This document shows positions 43,223 to 53,399 of a stretch of DNA of 64,000 bases, one piece after another. Origin of the DNA: Cerrena zonata (Eukaryota; Basidiomycota; Agaricomycetes; Polyporales; Cerrenaceae); contig JASBNA010000049.1 of NCBI GenBank assembly GCA_038087015.1, positions 248,001 through 312,000 of the forward strand, in the 5' to 3' direction. Below the pieces are notes generated by a model. It had not been told where the DNA came from. It saw only the letters and a list, made by a program, of their open reading frames with translations, and ran no database searches. The number at the start of each line of letters is the position of its first letter. The stretch's first letter is position 1. Both the position numbers and the translations under genes were made by a program.

Positions 43223-45212
43223 CTAGAATTGGAGTCCTGCCAACTCGTTCAACGAGTCACTGGGCCCGAGGGGCGGGTGTTTTTGGTTGAGTTCCTTGAT
43301 GCGTAGTTCTGCTTGGTTTTCGATTCCAAATTGGAATTGCGGGTTTATGTTGATCAAGCTATTGGCGGAATCGTGGTTGATTTTCAACTGTTCGCTGATT
43401 TGTTTTTGCTCGGAGAGGATGTCTTGTTTGACGCGGGATAGGATCGAGTCGTCGTCTTCGGTGTAGTTGTCCAGGAACTTATTGATGAAATAGAACGTCC
43501 CGCTAATGTCCTGATCGATCACGATGAGACCCATTTCAAGGCACTTGTCGATTTCTTCGATACAAATCCCGTAGGACCAATGGAAATGGTCACTTATATC
43601 AGCAATGGTGTTTCCCTTGAAGTAATTATAAGTCTCGTGCAAGTAGTAATCGAAATCCTCTTCCACCAACTCGCCATGTTTGAATAGCTCGCTCTTGTAC
43701 TTTTCGTACTTGAAGTTTTCTTCTTCTTTGGCTAAGAACTGAATGATTATATTAGAGGAACTCTTGATTTTGGTATTTTTGGCTCATCACTACCAAGCCC
43801 GATTTGGAGTAGGTGTTGGATTTAATTGGTAAATTCAATTCTTCAAATAATTCAATACTCTTATTGAAATCCTGGGGGCCAATAAGTTCGGTCCCAAAGC
43901 CCTGGGTCATCGTTAAATATCGGTTATAATTGGCAAATAGTTCTTGCAGGGTTATCATGGATGTTGATTTGACAAGCTCGAAATTCATCAAGTATTCACT
44001 AATGTGTCTTGCTAGTTCTCGATGGTATAAATTAGACGTCTTGTTAATCATAAGCTGTGGTAATACTTTGGTATTATTAAACTTATTACTTGTAGGTTTG
44101 ATTAAGCGGCTGAATGAACTTGATAATTTAATAAGGTCTTGTGCCTTATACATTAATTGTTCCAAATCCTCTAATGAACTGGTTAATATAAACTCGTTTT
44201 GCTTCCGTTGTTGTTCTCCCAATCTCTCTAAACTATGGATCCCAGTACCCCTAATTTTTTCTTCTTGTCTTCTGGCTGGCTCAAGCTTAACCGCGTCTTC
44301 ATTCACCATTCCTTTACTAACCAACCTATCCCACTTGATTGTATCAAGGGCCTCATTCAACAATTGGCAAAACTCAACCTCTCCTCCTTTTCTGAAACTT
44401 AACTTAATATAGGGACTTTTATTAGTATAGACTTCAGTATCATTTTCCAACTTAATGTTTAGCGGATTATTATACCTTGGTTCCACTTGTAACACATCCT
44501 CGCTTATTTGCAATCTTTTCTGTAGTTCAATTGGTAAGCCAGATCTCAATTCACTCCCACACATCTCACAGTACTTCATCAGCGGATGATTGATAAAAGT
44601 ACATTTCCCACACTGGGAGTCTTTAGTCTCTGTAGGCGGAGGTGACGGCGACGAAAACTCCTGCTGCTTCACCACTGCCGGTATGGGTGTTGGAGCCTTG
44701 GATCCTTTCTCTGCTTTGCTAATTGCTCTTTTGATTAATGCCTTTGATGCTTTCACTCCACACGATCCACAGCTGGGTATATCCTCCTCAAGATCAACCT
44801 TATTCGATACCTGGTTATTAAAAGAGCATATCATGCATACCCAATCACAAAGCTTTTCTGGTGTTTCATCGACGCTGGGATTTTGAGTTTGCACTGGCTT
44901 ATCTGATTTCAAAAATACCTTTACTTTAGGCGATGATCTCAAAAATTTCTCAACCAATATGGCCAGTGATACATCATTAAGGTTCACACTCACACATAAC
45001 CCTTTATCCTTGTTGTCCAAGTAAATGATTCTTTTATTCGATAAATATATTCTCCCATTCTGTCGATTGATAATCTTCAGTTTACCTTGATATAACCCTA
45101 CATTATCTCGAACGCACAAGTTGTGCTCGTTTTCAAGCAATATGGGCCGGTCACTCCTGTTAATAGACACCTTCTGCCATACGTCTATCCTTGAATTCTC
45201 CTGTGAAGTCAT
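43223..45212 (-). CDS. VPS36: ESCRT-II subunit Vps36, one indel
   Basis: Vps36 brings ESCRT-II to endosomes and binds ubiquitinated cargo and PI3P. About 662 residues. An N-terminal GLUE (split PH) domain (RIDVWQKVSINRSDRPILLE) is interrupted by two NZF zinc fingers (WVCMICSFNN...CGSCG and CGKCTFINHPLMKYCEMCG), as in S. cerevisiae Vps36. The EAP45 winged-helix region follows (GTELIGPQDFNKSIELFEEL, SGLVVMSQKYQNQ). At about 43763 one extra base breaks the frame; without it the sequence continues as SSSNIIIQFLAKEEEN and into the second winged helix (IADISDHFHWSYGICIEEID, LIVIDQDISGTFYFINKF). A further tail of about 80 residues (DSILSRVKQDILSEQKQI onward) extends beyond the winged helix. Confidence 0.92.
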
Positions 45213-45629
45213 CTCATGGCATTTCCAAATGGTAATTCAATTCTAGTTCAAATCGGCTTTTCATATATTTTGATCTCGCTGCTAACCTGTAAACCGGCGC
45301 ACTCAATATGCAAAATCCACAAATGAAAGGAAAAAAATCAGAAAAATCAGCCTACGCTTCACGAAATCAAACGGATCAAACCTTTTAGAATCACCGCCGA
45401 CCAGTGAATTCTACAGTCAATTGGAACGATCCAGCCTTAGCTGATAGAATCAAGAGTATTTCTGGACTGAAAACGAAAGTTGGAGAGTCATTAATAGCAA
45501 TTGTCCCTGTTTCCACCAGTTCTGTTTTGTTTTGGCATCTCATCTAATCAGCCATCATCTTGAATTATATTTAAGGCCTTCCACTGACCAGTATTTGTTA
45601 AGATAGTTTAAACAGATCAAGTATTAGCC
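45213..45629. other. Divergent promoter region, VPS36 / HYM1
   Basis: 417 bases between divergent starts; no gene, no clear known site. A TATATTTAAGG element lies about 60 bases before HYM1. Confidence 0.55.
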
Positions 45630-46646
45630 ATGGCGTTTTTATTCAAAAGAAACCCAAAGACGCCTCCTGATCTTGTTCGGGCATTGAATGAACAAATTTC
45701 CAAGCTTGATTCTAGCAATGATAGTAATAAGAAATATCAAGATGAGTGTTCTCGATTTTTGAAACAAATGAAAGTTATAGTTGATGGGGATGACGAAAAT
45801 GTACCCCAGCCAGATCAAATAAGTCAGTTGGCTCAAGAAATCTATCAAACAGATTGTCTTTATAATATGATTTATAATTTGAAAAAATTGGATTTTGATT
45901 CTCGGAAAGATGTTTATAATGTATTTCTGGCTTTACTACGACGTCAAATTGGGAGTAAATCTCCCACAGTTGAATATCTTATAAATACCAAACCGGAAAT
46001 TATTATAATGTTATTAAAAGGACCAGAAAACCAAGAAGTAAGCTTAATTTGCGGACAAATTTTGAGAGATTGTATCAAATTTGAATCAATAAATAAATTT
46101 ATTTTATCAAGTCCATTATTTTGGAATTTTTTCAAATACGTTAAAATTCCAACTTTTGAAATTGCAAATGATGCATTTAATACATTACATGATTTATTAA
46201 CTATTCATAAAAAATTAGTTTCAGAATTTTTAGCTAAAAATTATGAAATCTTTAATGCAAGTATGAACCAATTGATTCAATCAGATAATTACGTTACCAA
46301 AAGGCAAAGTGTAAGACTTTTAGCTGAGTTGGTTTTACTAAAACAAAACCAAGTGTTTTTAAATAAATATTTCGATGATACTAATAATTTGAAGTTAATT
46401 ATGTTATTATTGAGTGATAAACTGAGTATTTTACAATTAGAAGGATTTCATATATTTAAATTTTTTGTTGCTAAACCAAAAAAATCACAAAAGATTTTGG
46501 ATATATTGATTAAAAACAAAGGTAACTTTATGGCTTTTTTCCAAAAATTTGATATTGCTGATTTTAATGATTCAAATTTGATCGATGAAAGAGATTACAT
46601 TTTAGGCGAAATTCAAAAATTACCTGATATCGAGAGAAAAGTTTAG
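45630..46646 (+). CDS. HYM1: Hym1, Mo25-family scaffold of the RAM network
   Basis: A 338-residue armadillo/HEAT-like helical-repeat scaffold. It assembles Kic1 (a GCK kinase) in the RAM pathway that activates Cbk1-Mob2 for daughter-specific gene expression and polarised growth; in Candida this pathway affects hyphae. Family marks: MAFLFKRNPKTPPDLVRAL at the N-terminus, LLRRQIGSKSPTVEYLINTKPEI, NYVTKRQSVRLLAELVL (NYVTKRQSLKLLGELLLD in animals) and the block LEGFHIFKFFVAKPKKSQKIL near the C-terminus. The CTG at 46422 lies in DK-[CTG]-SILQLEGF, where animal and fungal Mo25 have Ser (DKSRNIQFEAF), which supports CUG read as Ser. The frame is intact. Confidence 0.95.
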   Translation: MAFLFKRNPKTPPDLVRALNEQISKLDSSNDSNKKYQDECSRFLKQMKVIVDGDDENVPQPDQISQLAQEIYQTDCLYNMIYNLKKLDFDSRKDVYNVFLALLRRQIGSKSPTVEYLINTKPEIIIMLLKGPENQEVSLICGQILRDCIKFESINKFILSSPLFWNFFKYVKIPTFEIANDAFNTLHDLLTIHKKLVSEFLAKNYEIFNASMNQLIQSDNYVTKRQSVRLLAELVLLKQNQVFLNKYFDDTNNLKLIMLLLSDKLSILQLEGFHIFKFFVAKPKKSQKILDILIKNKGNFMAFFQKFDIADFNDSNLIDERDYILGEIQKLPDIERKV

Positions 46647-46716
46647 TTTACATTCACTCTTTTGCATGAATTAGATTTTATTTAATTCCATATATATATC
46701 ATATAATGTAAATATT

Positions 46717-47811
46717 TTAACATACCACTCGTGACCAATCCTTAAATTCTTCTTCACCGTATTGGATATTTTTAATCCATCCGAGAATAGTCTCGCACAA
46801 TTCGCTACTGGTACCGACTTCGATATCTTTACCCTGCCAGCCAATTCTATTGATTGAAGAAACAACAGCGGCAGTACCACAGCCAAAGGCTTCAACCAAT
46901 TGGCCCTTGGCAGCTTTATCGAAAACTTCATGAATAGTGAACTGACGCTCGGAAATAGCCCACTCATCACTTGGTAGCTTACCCCTAGCTAATTCTAAAA
47001 TGGAATCTCTGGTAATCCCTTCTAAAATAGTACCATCCAAAGGAGCAGTAACTAATTCTTTTTTACCTGATTCATCTTTGAATACAAAGAATACGTTCAT
47101 CATCCCAGCTTCAGTGATATAACCTTCTTCGCCAAACAACCATAAGTTTTGAGAATAACCTCTTGCAGCAGCCGTCTTTTGAGGTAATACACTTGGACCG
47201 TAATTAGCACCTAATTTACTATTACCCACCCCACCTGGCCAAGCTCTAACCGCATAATCGGTAGCTTCCAAAGACATTTTCCCACCAAAATAAGTGGAAT
47301 TTACTGGACTGAGGATAACATATAGTAAAGCTCTATCAGGAGGTCTAATGCGAACGGAAGGAGTGGTTCCAATCAAGGTAGGTCTAATATACAAAGAAGA
47401 ATTGAATCCTTGTGGAGTAAAGTCTTTATCGATACTGATAAGCTGGTCGATCAACTTTAATAATTCTTCTCCGTCAAAAGTAGGTAAAGCAAGTCTTTGG
47501 GCAGACATATTCATTCTAGCCATATTCATATAATTTCTAAAAGTCCTAATCTTACCATCTTGTCCACGGTAAGCTTTCATCCCTTCAAATAATTCAAACG
47601 CGTATTGTAAAGCACAGCAAGAAGGCGGTAAGGACAAGTTATGATACGGACTGATTTTGGGAGTACCCCAGCCATCTTTTTCTGTCCATTCCACCTCTAA
47701 CATATGATCAGTGAAGTCATTCCCGAATTCATAATTTTCCTTAGGCTTGTTTTCTTTTGAAGTAGTTGAGTTGATGATTTCAACTTTGGAAGCATCAAGT
47801 GGAGCAGCCAT
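46717..47811 (-). CDS. BAT2: Branched-chain amino-acid aminotransferase, probable cytosolic form
   Basis: PLP-dependent class IV transaminase for Leu, Ile and Val. 364 residues from ATG 47811 (MAAPLDASKVEIINS); there is no mitochondrial presequence, so it is the cytosolic counterpart of the next gene. Seen: LFEGMKAYRGQDGKIRTFR, the PLP Lys in NSKLGANYGPSVLPQ, EEGYITEAGMMNVFFVF, DGTILEGITRDSILELA and VEAFGCGTAAVVSSINRIGW. Arrangement is tandem with the mitochondrial paralog, same strand, 650 bases apart. Two Gcn4-type sites lie upstream (47883 and 48023), fitting general amino-acid control. Near-identical blocks between the two genes at the C-terminus (EEFKDWSRV) suggest duplication, possibly with gene conversion. 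Confidence 0.95.
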   Translation of the reverse strand: MAAPLDASKVEIINSTTSKENKPKENYEFGNDFTDHMLEVEWTEKDGWGTPKISPYHNLSLPPSCCALQYAFELFEGMKAYRGQDGKIRTFRNYMNMARMNMSAQRLALPTFDGEELLKLIDQLISIDKDFTPQGFNSSLYIRPTLIGTTPSVRIRPPDRALLYVILSPVNSTYFGGKMSLEATDYAVRAWPGGVGNSKLGANYGPSVLPQKTAAARGYSQNLWLFGEEGYITEAGMMNVFFVFKDESGKKELVTAPLDGTILEGITRDSILELARGKLPSDEWAISERQFTIHEVFDKAAKGQLVEAFGCGTAAVVSSINRIGWQGKDIEVGTSSELCETILGWIKNIQYGEEEFKDWSRVVC

Positions 47812-47882
47812 TTTCAATACTTCTTGATTTAAATGCTAGCCTCTCTAGCAGAACCTGTTTTGCTTCCTATTTATACATGTAG

Positions 47883-47889
47883 TGAGTCA
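47883..47889. promoter_or_regulatory. Gcn4-type site upstream of BAT2
   Basis: TGAGTCA (reverse of TGACTCA), about 72 bases before the BAT2 ATG. Gcn4 activates amino-acid biosynthesis genes through this heptamer. Confidence 0.55.
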
Positions 47890-48022
47890 TAGATTTTAAT
47901 GGAGAGTTCTTTAAGCTGCAAACGGATTACTTTGGTTTTTCGCATCTTTTTTGGCCTCAGCCGAGCACTAGCGCCGATAGCCGCTTCTTGTATCGATAAG
48001 GCTGAAGCTTATCAACGTATAC

Positions 48023-48029
48023 TGACTCA
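48023..48029. promoter_or_regulatory. Second Gcn4-type site upstream of BAT2
   Basis: TGACTCA, about 212 bases before the BAT2 ATG. Confidence 0.5.
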
Positions 48030-48464
48030 TTTTGGGTCGAATACATGGAATTTCTAGGTGCTTGTCATTACGAGATTATCCAACCGTTTGTCTAAACCGT
48101 GAAATTCGCCCCTGTAGAGCTCCGTTTCCGCTCCGGTGTAGCCAAGGGTATTGTTCTAGGCTAGATATTCGGTGATTCAACGATTTATTATCGTAGTTGC
48201 TATATTAACCCCAAATCATATGTTACCGTTCACACCTAACCTTTCACCTATTACCACCGAGAGGCTATCGGAGGATGTATCTTACAGTCCTTACTAGTGG
48301 ATTCATGAGGTGAGTAATTGTTGCAAATTTATAGGAGAATGTTGCGAATTTTGCAAAATATTGTTACGCATTGACTACAAATATCATTAATAAACGGTAT
48401 ATTCTATGAGGCTAACCCACAACACTATAATACATAGAAAAGAACTAGAAAGTAATCATTTAAA

Positions 48465-49664
48465 TTATTGAGCAACTCTTGACCAGTCTTTAAATTCTTC
48501 TTCACCGTATTGAATTCTTCTAATCCATTCAGCAACGTCTTTTGTTAATTCACCACTAGCACCATCTGCAACAGGAACATCGATATCTTTACCGTTCCAA
48601 CCAATTCTATTGATTGGAGAAACAACGGCAGCAGTACCAGAACCAAAGGCTTCAACCAATTGGCCCTTAGCAGCTTTATCGAAAACTTCATGAATAGTGA
48701 ATTTACGTTCAGAAATGGTCCATTCGTCACTTGGTAATTTTTCTTTTGCTAAAGTTAAAACAGAATCTCTAGTAACCCCTTCTAAAATAGTACCATCCAA
48801 AGGAGCAGTGACTAATTCTTTTTTACCTGATTCATCTTTGAAAACAAAGAAAACATTCATGGTACCAACTTCAGTGATATAACCTTCTTCACCGAATAAC
48901 CATAAGTTCTGTGCGTAACCTTTGGAAGCGGCCTTTTGTTGGGGTAAAACACAAGGAGCATAATTAGCACCTAATTTACGGTTACCAACCCCACCTGGCC
49001 AAGCTCTAACCGCATAATCGGTAGCTTCTAAAGCAACTGGTTTGAAACCAGAAGAATAGTAAGGACCAACAGGAGATGCAATAACGTATAATAATGCACG
49101 ATCTGGAGAACCAACTCCCAAAGAAGGAGTGGTACCAATTAAAGTTGGTCTCAAATATAAAGAGTAACCGTTACCTTTTGGAACAAAACTTTCATCAATA
49201 AGTAAAAATTGATCAATCAATTTCAATAACTCTTCATTATCAAAGGTAGGTAAAGCAATTCTTTCAGCTGATTGGTTCATTCTGATCATGTTTTTAGTAG
49301 GTCTGAAAGTTCTGATCTTATCATTTGAATCACGGTATGCCTTCATACCTTCGAATAATTCAAAGGCATAATGGAAAACAATAGTGGATGGATCCAATGA
49401 TAAGTTATGGTATGGACTGATTTTGGGAGTACCCCAACCGGCTTCTTTAGTCCATTCGATCTCCAACATATGGTCAGTGAATGTTTGACCAAAGACTAAT
49501 TTGTCATTTGGAAGTTTTTCCTTTGGAGTACTAGTCTTGGTAATTTGAATTTTGGATGCTTCAAGTGGAGCTTGGGCCATGGTTGATTTATATCTAAAGA
49601 AACTGTTAGTATTCCTCAAACCTGCACTAGACAATCGTGGTATTATTCTGGAAAATGATCTCAT
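48465..49664 (-). CDS. BAT1: Branched-chain amino-acid aminotransferase, probable mitochondrial form
   Basis: 399 residues from ATG 49664. The N-terminus (MRSFSRIIPRLSSAGLRNTN) is rich in Arg and Ser with no acidic residues and reads as a mitochondrial presequence; cleavage is likely before the KSTMAQAPLE segment. A Met within it (MAQAPLEASK) could serve as a second, cytosolic start. The catalytic core is as in BAT2: LFEGMKAYRDSNDKIRTFR, PLP Lys in NRKLGANYAPCVLPQ, EEGYITEVGTMNVFFVF, FGSGTAAVVSPINRIGW. Bat1 makes and breaks down branched-chain amino acids in the matrix and affects iron-sulphur and TORC1 signalling in yeast. A Gcn4-type site lies at 49873. Confidence 0.95.
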   Translation of the reverse strand: MRSFSRIIPRLSSAGLRNTNSFFRYKSTMAQAPLEASKIQITKTSTPKEKLPNDKLVFGQTFTDHMLEIEWTKEAGWGTPKISPYHNLSLDPSTIVFHYAFELFEGMKAYRDSNDKIRTFRPTKNMIRMNQSAERIALPTFDNEELLKLIDQFLLIDESFVPKGNGYSLYLRPTLIGTTPSLGVGSPDRALLYVIASPVGPYYSSGFKPVALEATDYAVRAWPGGVGNRKLGANYAPCVLPQQKAASKGYAQNLWLFGEEGYITEVGTMNVFFVFKDESGKKELVTAPLDGTILEGVTRDSVLTLAKEKLPSDEWTISERKFTIHEVFDKAAKGQLVEAFGSGTAAVVSPINRIGWNGKDIDVPVADGASGELTKDVAEWIRRIQYGEEEFKDWSRVAQ

Positions 49665-50578
49665 CGTGCTATATATCGTGTGATAGCTATTAAACAAGGA
49701 ACAAACAACCTTATATAGGGGAAAGAAAAACAGCCCAAAAAAAAAATCAACTGATAAATTTTTTTGATCGGGAAAACAAGAGCGAACGTCAAGTGTCAAT
49801 GCTTCTCAGTATCACCACTAAACTTGGATTATCTTTCACCAAGAGTACTCTAATTTTTTTTCGTTATTTCTTTGACTCATTCCTCAGCTTTTTTCCCTAA
49901 AATTTTCACTCCTGTTCCGGGCGGAATAACTATCATTTTTCATTGGACATCGCACCAAAAACGAAAACCACTCGCCAAAACCGGCGAAAATCGAAAGACC
50001 CAACCGACACAATTTTGCAAAACCAATAAACCTGTCAACTGATAGCCGGCAATTAGAACGGGATCATCAACTGATTGCCGGGAAGTGGGACTCGACAGCT
50101 GCAGAAAAGCATGCATTTCCAGAACAAAGCACCATTCAATCGTACAAGAAGATCAAAGCAACATACCTATTAGAGTAATGATGAAGAAACAGAAAAAGTA
50201 GATAGACTTTTGATCTGAACCCGTGGGAAAATAGGGTATATTTATATATTTTTAGTACCGTACCTCTGGTGAGGGTAGGTGACTAATTTTCGGTATTAGA
50301 AGGAATAGTTTAATTCTCCCCCACAATTTTGCGATTCCGGTCTGAGGAATCGAACTCGGAAGGTTTGGCGAAAATTTTCAGTATTGTACATTAAAAGAAT
50401 AAATATCTATCTACAAGTTTGGGCCGGACCAGACCACGAGGTTTTCGATGACTGTGCCTTGTAAATGGACTCTGGAGTCGCTTCCGATGTTAAGAACCGG
50501 TGGCTGGCCGCTTTGTTTCGGAGTCTTTTATGAAATCCAGCACTTCAAAGGGACTAGTCCAAATGACCAGTCCTGAAT
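49665..50578. other. Intergenic, BAT1 promoter and MNL1 3' region
   Basis: 914 bases with no gene. Holds a Gcn4-type heptamer (49873-49879), GC-richer sequence (about 49960-50110) and a short hairpin-forming repeat (50332-50352, arms CGATTCC/GGAATCG with a 7-base loop). I looked for a tRNA around the hairpin and rejected it. Confidence 0.55.
49873..49879. promoter_or_regulatory. Gcn4-type site upstream of BAT1
   Basis: TGACTCA, about 210 bases before the BAT1 ATG; parallel to the sites before BAT2. Confidence 0.5.
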
Positions 50579-53029
50579 CTACAAAGATTCCATTAAGTTT
50601 TTTGATTCTGAATGCCAGCGACAAGTTGCGAGAGCGTTCTTAGCTTCTTTTTTATTGCAGATACCATTTGCAGCGTCGAAATCGTCTGGTCTTAATGATT
50701 GAATGTAGTCTTCGGTGATGTCTTCATTGAAGGAATCGATCAGCCCTGGTTTCAATGTTTCGATTCTTAGTCTTAATGAGTCCAAGAACGGAACCCATAA
50801 GTCCTTTTCTAATATTGGTAAATCCTTGTCGTCCGGGATATTTGAAATGTTAGAATTATACTTGATTTTGGATACTTCAACGGTGGTAATTTCGTTTCGG
50901 TCGCCAATGAATAAATCGTGCTCGCTGGTAGTGGATACTCTAGCACATTTCAAGTGAAGGTCATCTTGCCCATTTTCAAACATGGTATATTTGGATAAGA
51001 ACGACGGCAGTAATTCAATATAACTATTTGTCAATCCATCTTTATTCAAATGATAAGGTCTAACGAACGAGTCTTCGAACACTTTATCAGCTTCGAAGAG
51101 CCTTCCCCACGTATAGTAACCTGAACTCATGAATTCCCTGGTGGGTTTGTTGAAGGGGGTGTTACGTTGACATACATAGAATCTATCATCAAATCCTGGT
51201 TTGACATCAAGATACTCCATTTTTTCGATTCCTGGTAGTGCTTCCCGCTGCACTGGTGCCAACGTGACGTTTCTATAAAACAAGTGACTATCTGCGCTTT
51301 CAATTAACTTGCTAGATGTTGAATGGCGAAATTTGGACAAGAATGAGTTCAAAATCAGTTTTTCTGCTTGATCGGACTCGTTAAGTAAATTTGAACTCGT
51401 AACGTTTCTGTCTTTTAATAATTTGACGTTCCTGGATTGAACGTTTTTATCAAACCATAACGGATGTGCTTCAGTCGAAAATATCCAGCTCTTACCCTTC
51501 ATTAATTTTTCATTGTGTAAAAAAACCTCATTACTATGATCAAATAATAAGTAAAGGTATTTTAAAGTTTCGCTCATAACAAAAGTCTCCATACGGTCTT
51601 GTAATTGTCCTGTTCTAATATCTTGAAATCCATTGAGTCCGCACTTCGATTTATATCTGGTTTTCAATAATTCTAACACTCGGGTTCCTATTTGTAGATA
51701 CATAGGATCCTTAGTAGCCCTATATAAATAATATGTTGACTCAATAAATTCTGGTCTCAATGGATACCACTCTAACGGTATGGAATTGTATACTTTTTTC
51801 TTATTGGTTGGAGGATTCCTAGATAATTTTCTCCAATTCGAGATATGATTCCATCTTTCTGGGATCAGATCAAAATGATCCCAAAGCCTTAAGTAAATTA
51901 AATGCGTTTTTATTGAATCATTCAATTGACCAGCTAAAACTTGTAACCCTGGGAAAAATCCTCCTAATGCATCTATCCAAGTGGACGATACCGTACCAGA
52001 ATAAGTATCTATGTTTGCAAAAATCATTGACCCATCCAGTGGACCCCCACCTTGTGCCAGATGTATTAATAATGCTTCATATGAGGCTTTGAAAACTGTC
52101 CACATGTACTCATCATCAAATAAAATTGATGATTTAACAGCATATTCATAAAATGAATCAACAGATGCACCCACACCCGTTATCGAGTCCATCCAAGTAT
52201 TTGAAGCAGGGTCAATCGTCATTGGAAGTAGGTTGAGTGGCAGTCTCAGTGACCATAATTTCCAGAAAGTCAACTGGGTGTAATATTCAAATTGGGGGTC
52301 TCCTGTCAATTTTGATAGCAACGTGAATTCTAATACTGGAGTCGTTGCTCCAGATAAACAATTCTCTTTTTGTAACCTTGGCGGCACTTTCTCTAAACCT
52401 TTTGTCAAATGGATTCTTGGTGATGGTATATTTGTTGATGTTTTGAAAGCCGGGATTAATTTTAAGCCTAAGTTATATGCCATTTCTAATAAAAATCCAT
52501 CATAGTCGTCACATATTTTTTTAAATCTACCATATTTTTTAGGTAACATATTATTATTCGTGATATCTGTCAAGAGTAAGTGTGATGACAAGAGCCCACC
52601 TAATGATCTGATAGTAAATTCAAATACTTGAACAATTGTATCTTTTTCAAATAATGTGTATTGTTCATTTTTAAGATAGTTCAAAGCTATCTCCAAGTCA
52701 TCCCATTTCTCCATGATTATGAGAGTATCTATGTTATCTAAAAGTGTCAGAGATACATTGCCCATTGCATCGTTTCTGACTATATTATCGATATTCTTGA
52801 AATCAGGTCCATAAGGCTGGCAAGTAATTGGCCTCACTTCATCATTTGGAAACCCATAACTCATATAAGATGACCACGCGTGGTTGAATAGTTCTCTTGT
52901 TTCATTTTGAAGGTATCTAAGATGCTTTGGGGTGAAAGATGAATCATATGCATATTCTGGATCTGTTCCTCCAACAAGATGACAGAAGGTGACAAGTAGC
53001 ACCACAAGTATATTATTCAATTTGATCAT
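50579..53029 (-). CDS. MNL1: ER glycoprotein α-mannosidase of the EDEM type (Mnl1/Htm1)
   Basis: GH47-family mannosidase that trims N-glycans on misfolded ER glycoproteins to the α1,6-mannose signal read by Yos9 in ER-associated degradation. 816 residues (796 in S. cerevisiae). It has a signal peptide (MIKLNNILVVLLVTFCHLVG), then the GH47 barrel: FNHAWSSYMSYGFPNDEVRP, LTLLDNIDTLIIM, SLGGLLSSHLLL, GVGASVDSFYEYAVKSSIL, WYPLRPEFIESTYYLYRATK and FVMSETLKYLYLLF (conserved Glu residues in RPE and SET). A C-terminal extension of about 300 residues follows, as in Htm1. Paired Cys residues (CQPYGP; CGLNGFQD) suit the Pdi1 partnership. Mnl2 is an alternative; the signal peptide in place of a membrane anchor favours Mnl1. 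Confidence 0.9.
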   Translation of the reverse strand: MIKLNNILVVLLVTFCHLVGGTDPEYAYDSSFTPKHLRYLQNETRELFNHAWSSYMSYGFPNDEVRPITCQPYGPDFKNIDNIVRNDAMGNVSLTLLDNIDTLIIMEKWDDLEIALNYLKNEQYTLFEKDTIVQVFEFTIRSLGGLLSSHLLLTDITNNNMLPKKYGRFKKICDDYDGFLLEMAYNLGLKLIPAFKTSTNIPSPRIHLTKGLEKVPPRLQKENCLSGATTPVLEFTLLSKLTGDPQFEYYTQLTFWKLWSLRLPLNLLPMTIDPASNTWMDSITGVGASVDSFYEYAVKSSILFDDEYMWTVFKASYEALLIHLAQGGGPLDGSMIFANIDTYSGTVSSTWIDALGGFFPGLQVLAGQLNDSIKTHLIYLRLWDHFDLIPERWNHISNWRKLSRNPPTNKKKVYNSIPLEWYPLRPEFIESTYYLYRATKDPMYLQIGTRVLELLKTRYKSKCGLNGFQDIRTGQLQDRMETFVMSETLKYLYLLFDHSNEVFLHNEKLMKGKSWIFSTEAHPLWFDKNVQSRNVKLLKDRNVTSSNLLNESDQAEKLILNSFLSKFRHSTSSKLIESADSHLFYRNVTLAPVQREALPGIEKMEYLDVKPGFDDRFYVCQRNTPFNKPTREFMSSGYYTWGRLFEADKVFEDSFVRPYHLNKDGLTNSYIELLPSFLSKYTMFENGQDDLHLKCARVSTTSEHDLFIGDRNEITTVEVSKIKYNSNISNIPDDKDLPILEKDLWVPFLDSLRLRIETLKPGLIDSFNEDITEDYIQSLRPDDFDAANGICNKKEAKNALATCRWHSESKNLMESL

Positions 53030-53399
53030 TCATTAACTGTCTCTTGTACTTCACTAGGCTGATCAATCAGTTTCAATTCAACCTATTTTTCAAACTGTTA
53101 GCGGTGGTTAAACTTTTAAGAATTGAAGTATCCGTTCTGTTTTTGATGAGTACGTATGAGAAAACAGATTTAAAATAAAAAAAACAGATAGTGCGAGTAA
53201 ATACTCCATAAATACTTTCCGTTGCAGCAAAACAAGTACTCGATTATTGCGATAATTAGATGTATATTAGATTAAAGGCTAATTGAAGAATGATTAAATA
53301 AATAATTATAGTGTCTATAGAGTGAAACCATGCAATTAGAAAATGGTGTGAAATAATATAAAAGAAATAAAAGGATAGATGGAAAAAAGTCCCTTGACC
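53030..53399. other. Intergenic, MNL1 promoter and GPI13 3' end
   Basis: 370 bases of AT-rich sequence; no gene or clear known regulatory motif seen. Confidence 0.6.

Larger units (their letters stand above)
47812..48464. other. Intergenic, BAT2 promoter and BAT1 3' end
   Basis: 653 bases, no gene. Contains two Gcn4-type heptamers (47883 and 48023). Confidence 0.55.

Noticed and set aside
43223..43669. Separate small gene downstream of VPS36.
   Set aside because: It is the second winged helix and tail of Vps36, separated only by a single-base break near 43763.
50290..50400. Possible minus-strand tRNA: GAGTTCGATTCC resembles a B box.
   Set aside because: The T-stem does not pair (only the closing base pair fits), there is no A box at the right distance, and no acceptor-stem partner. 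The match comes from a short hairpin CGATTCC/GGAATCG.
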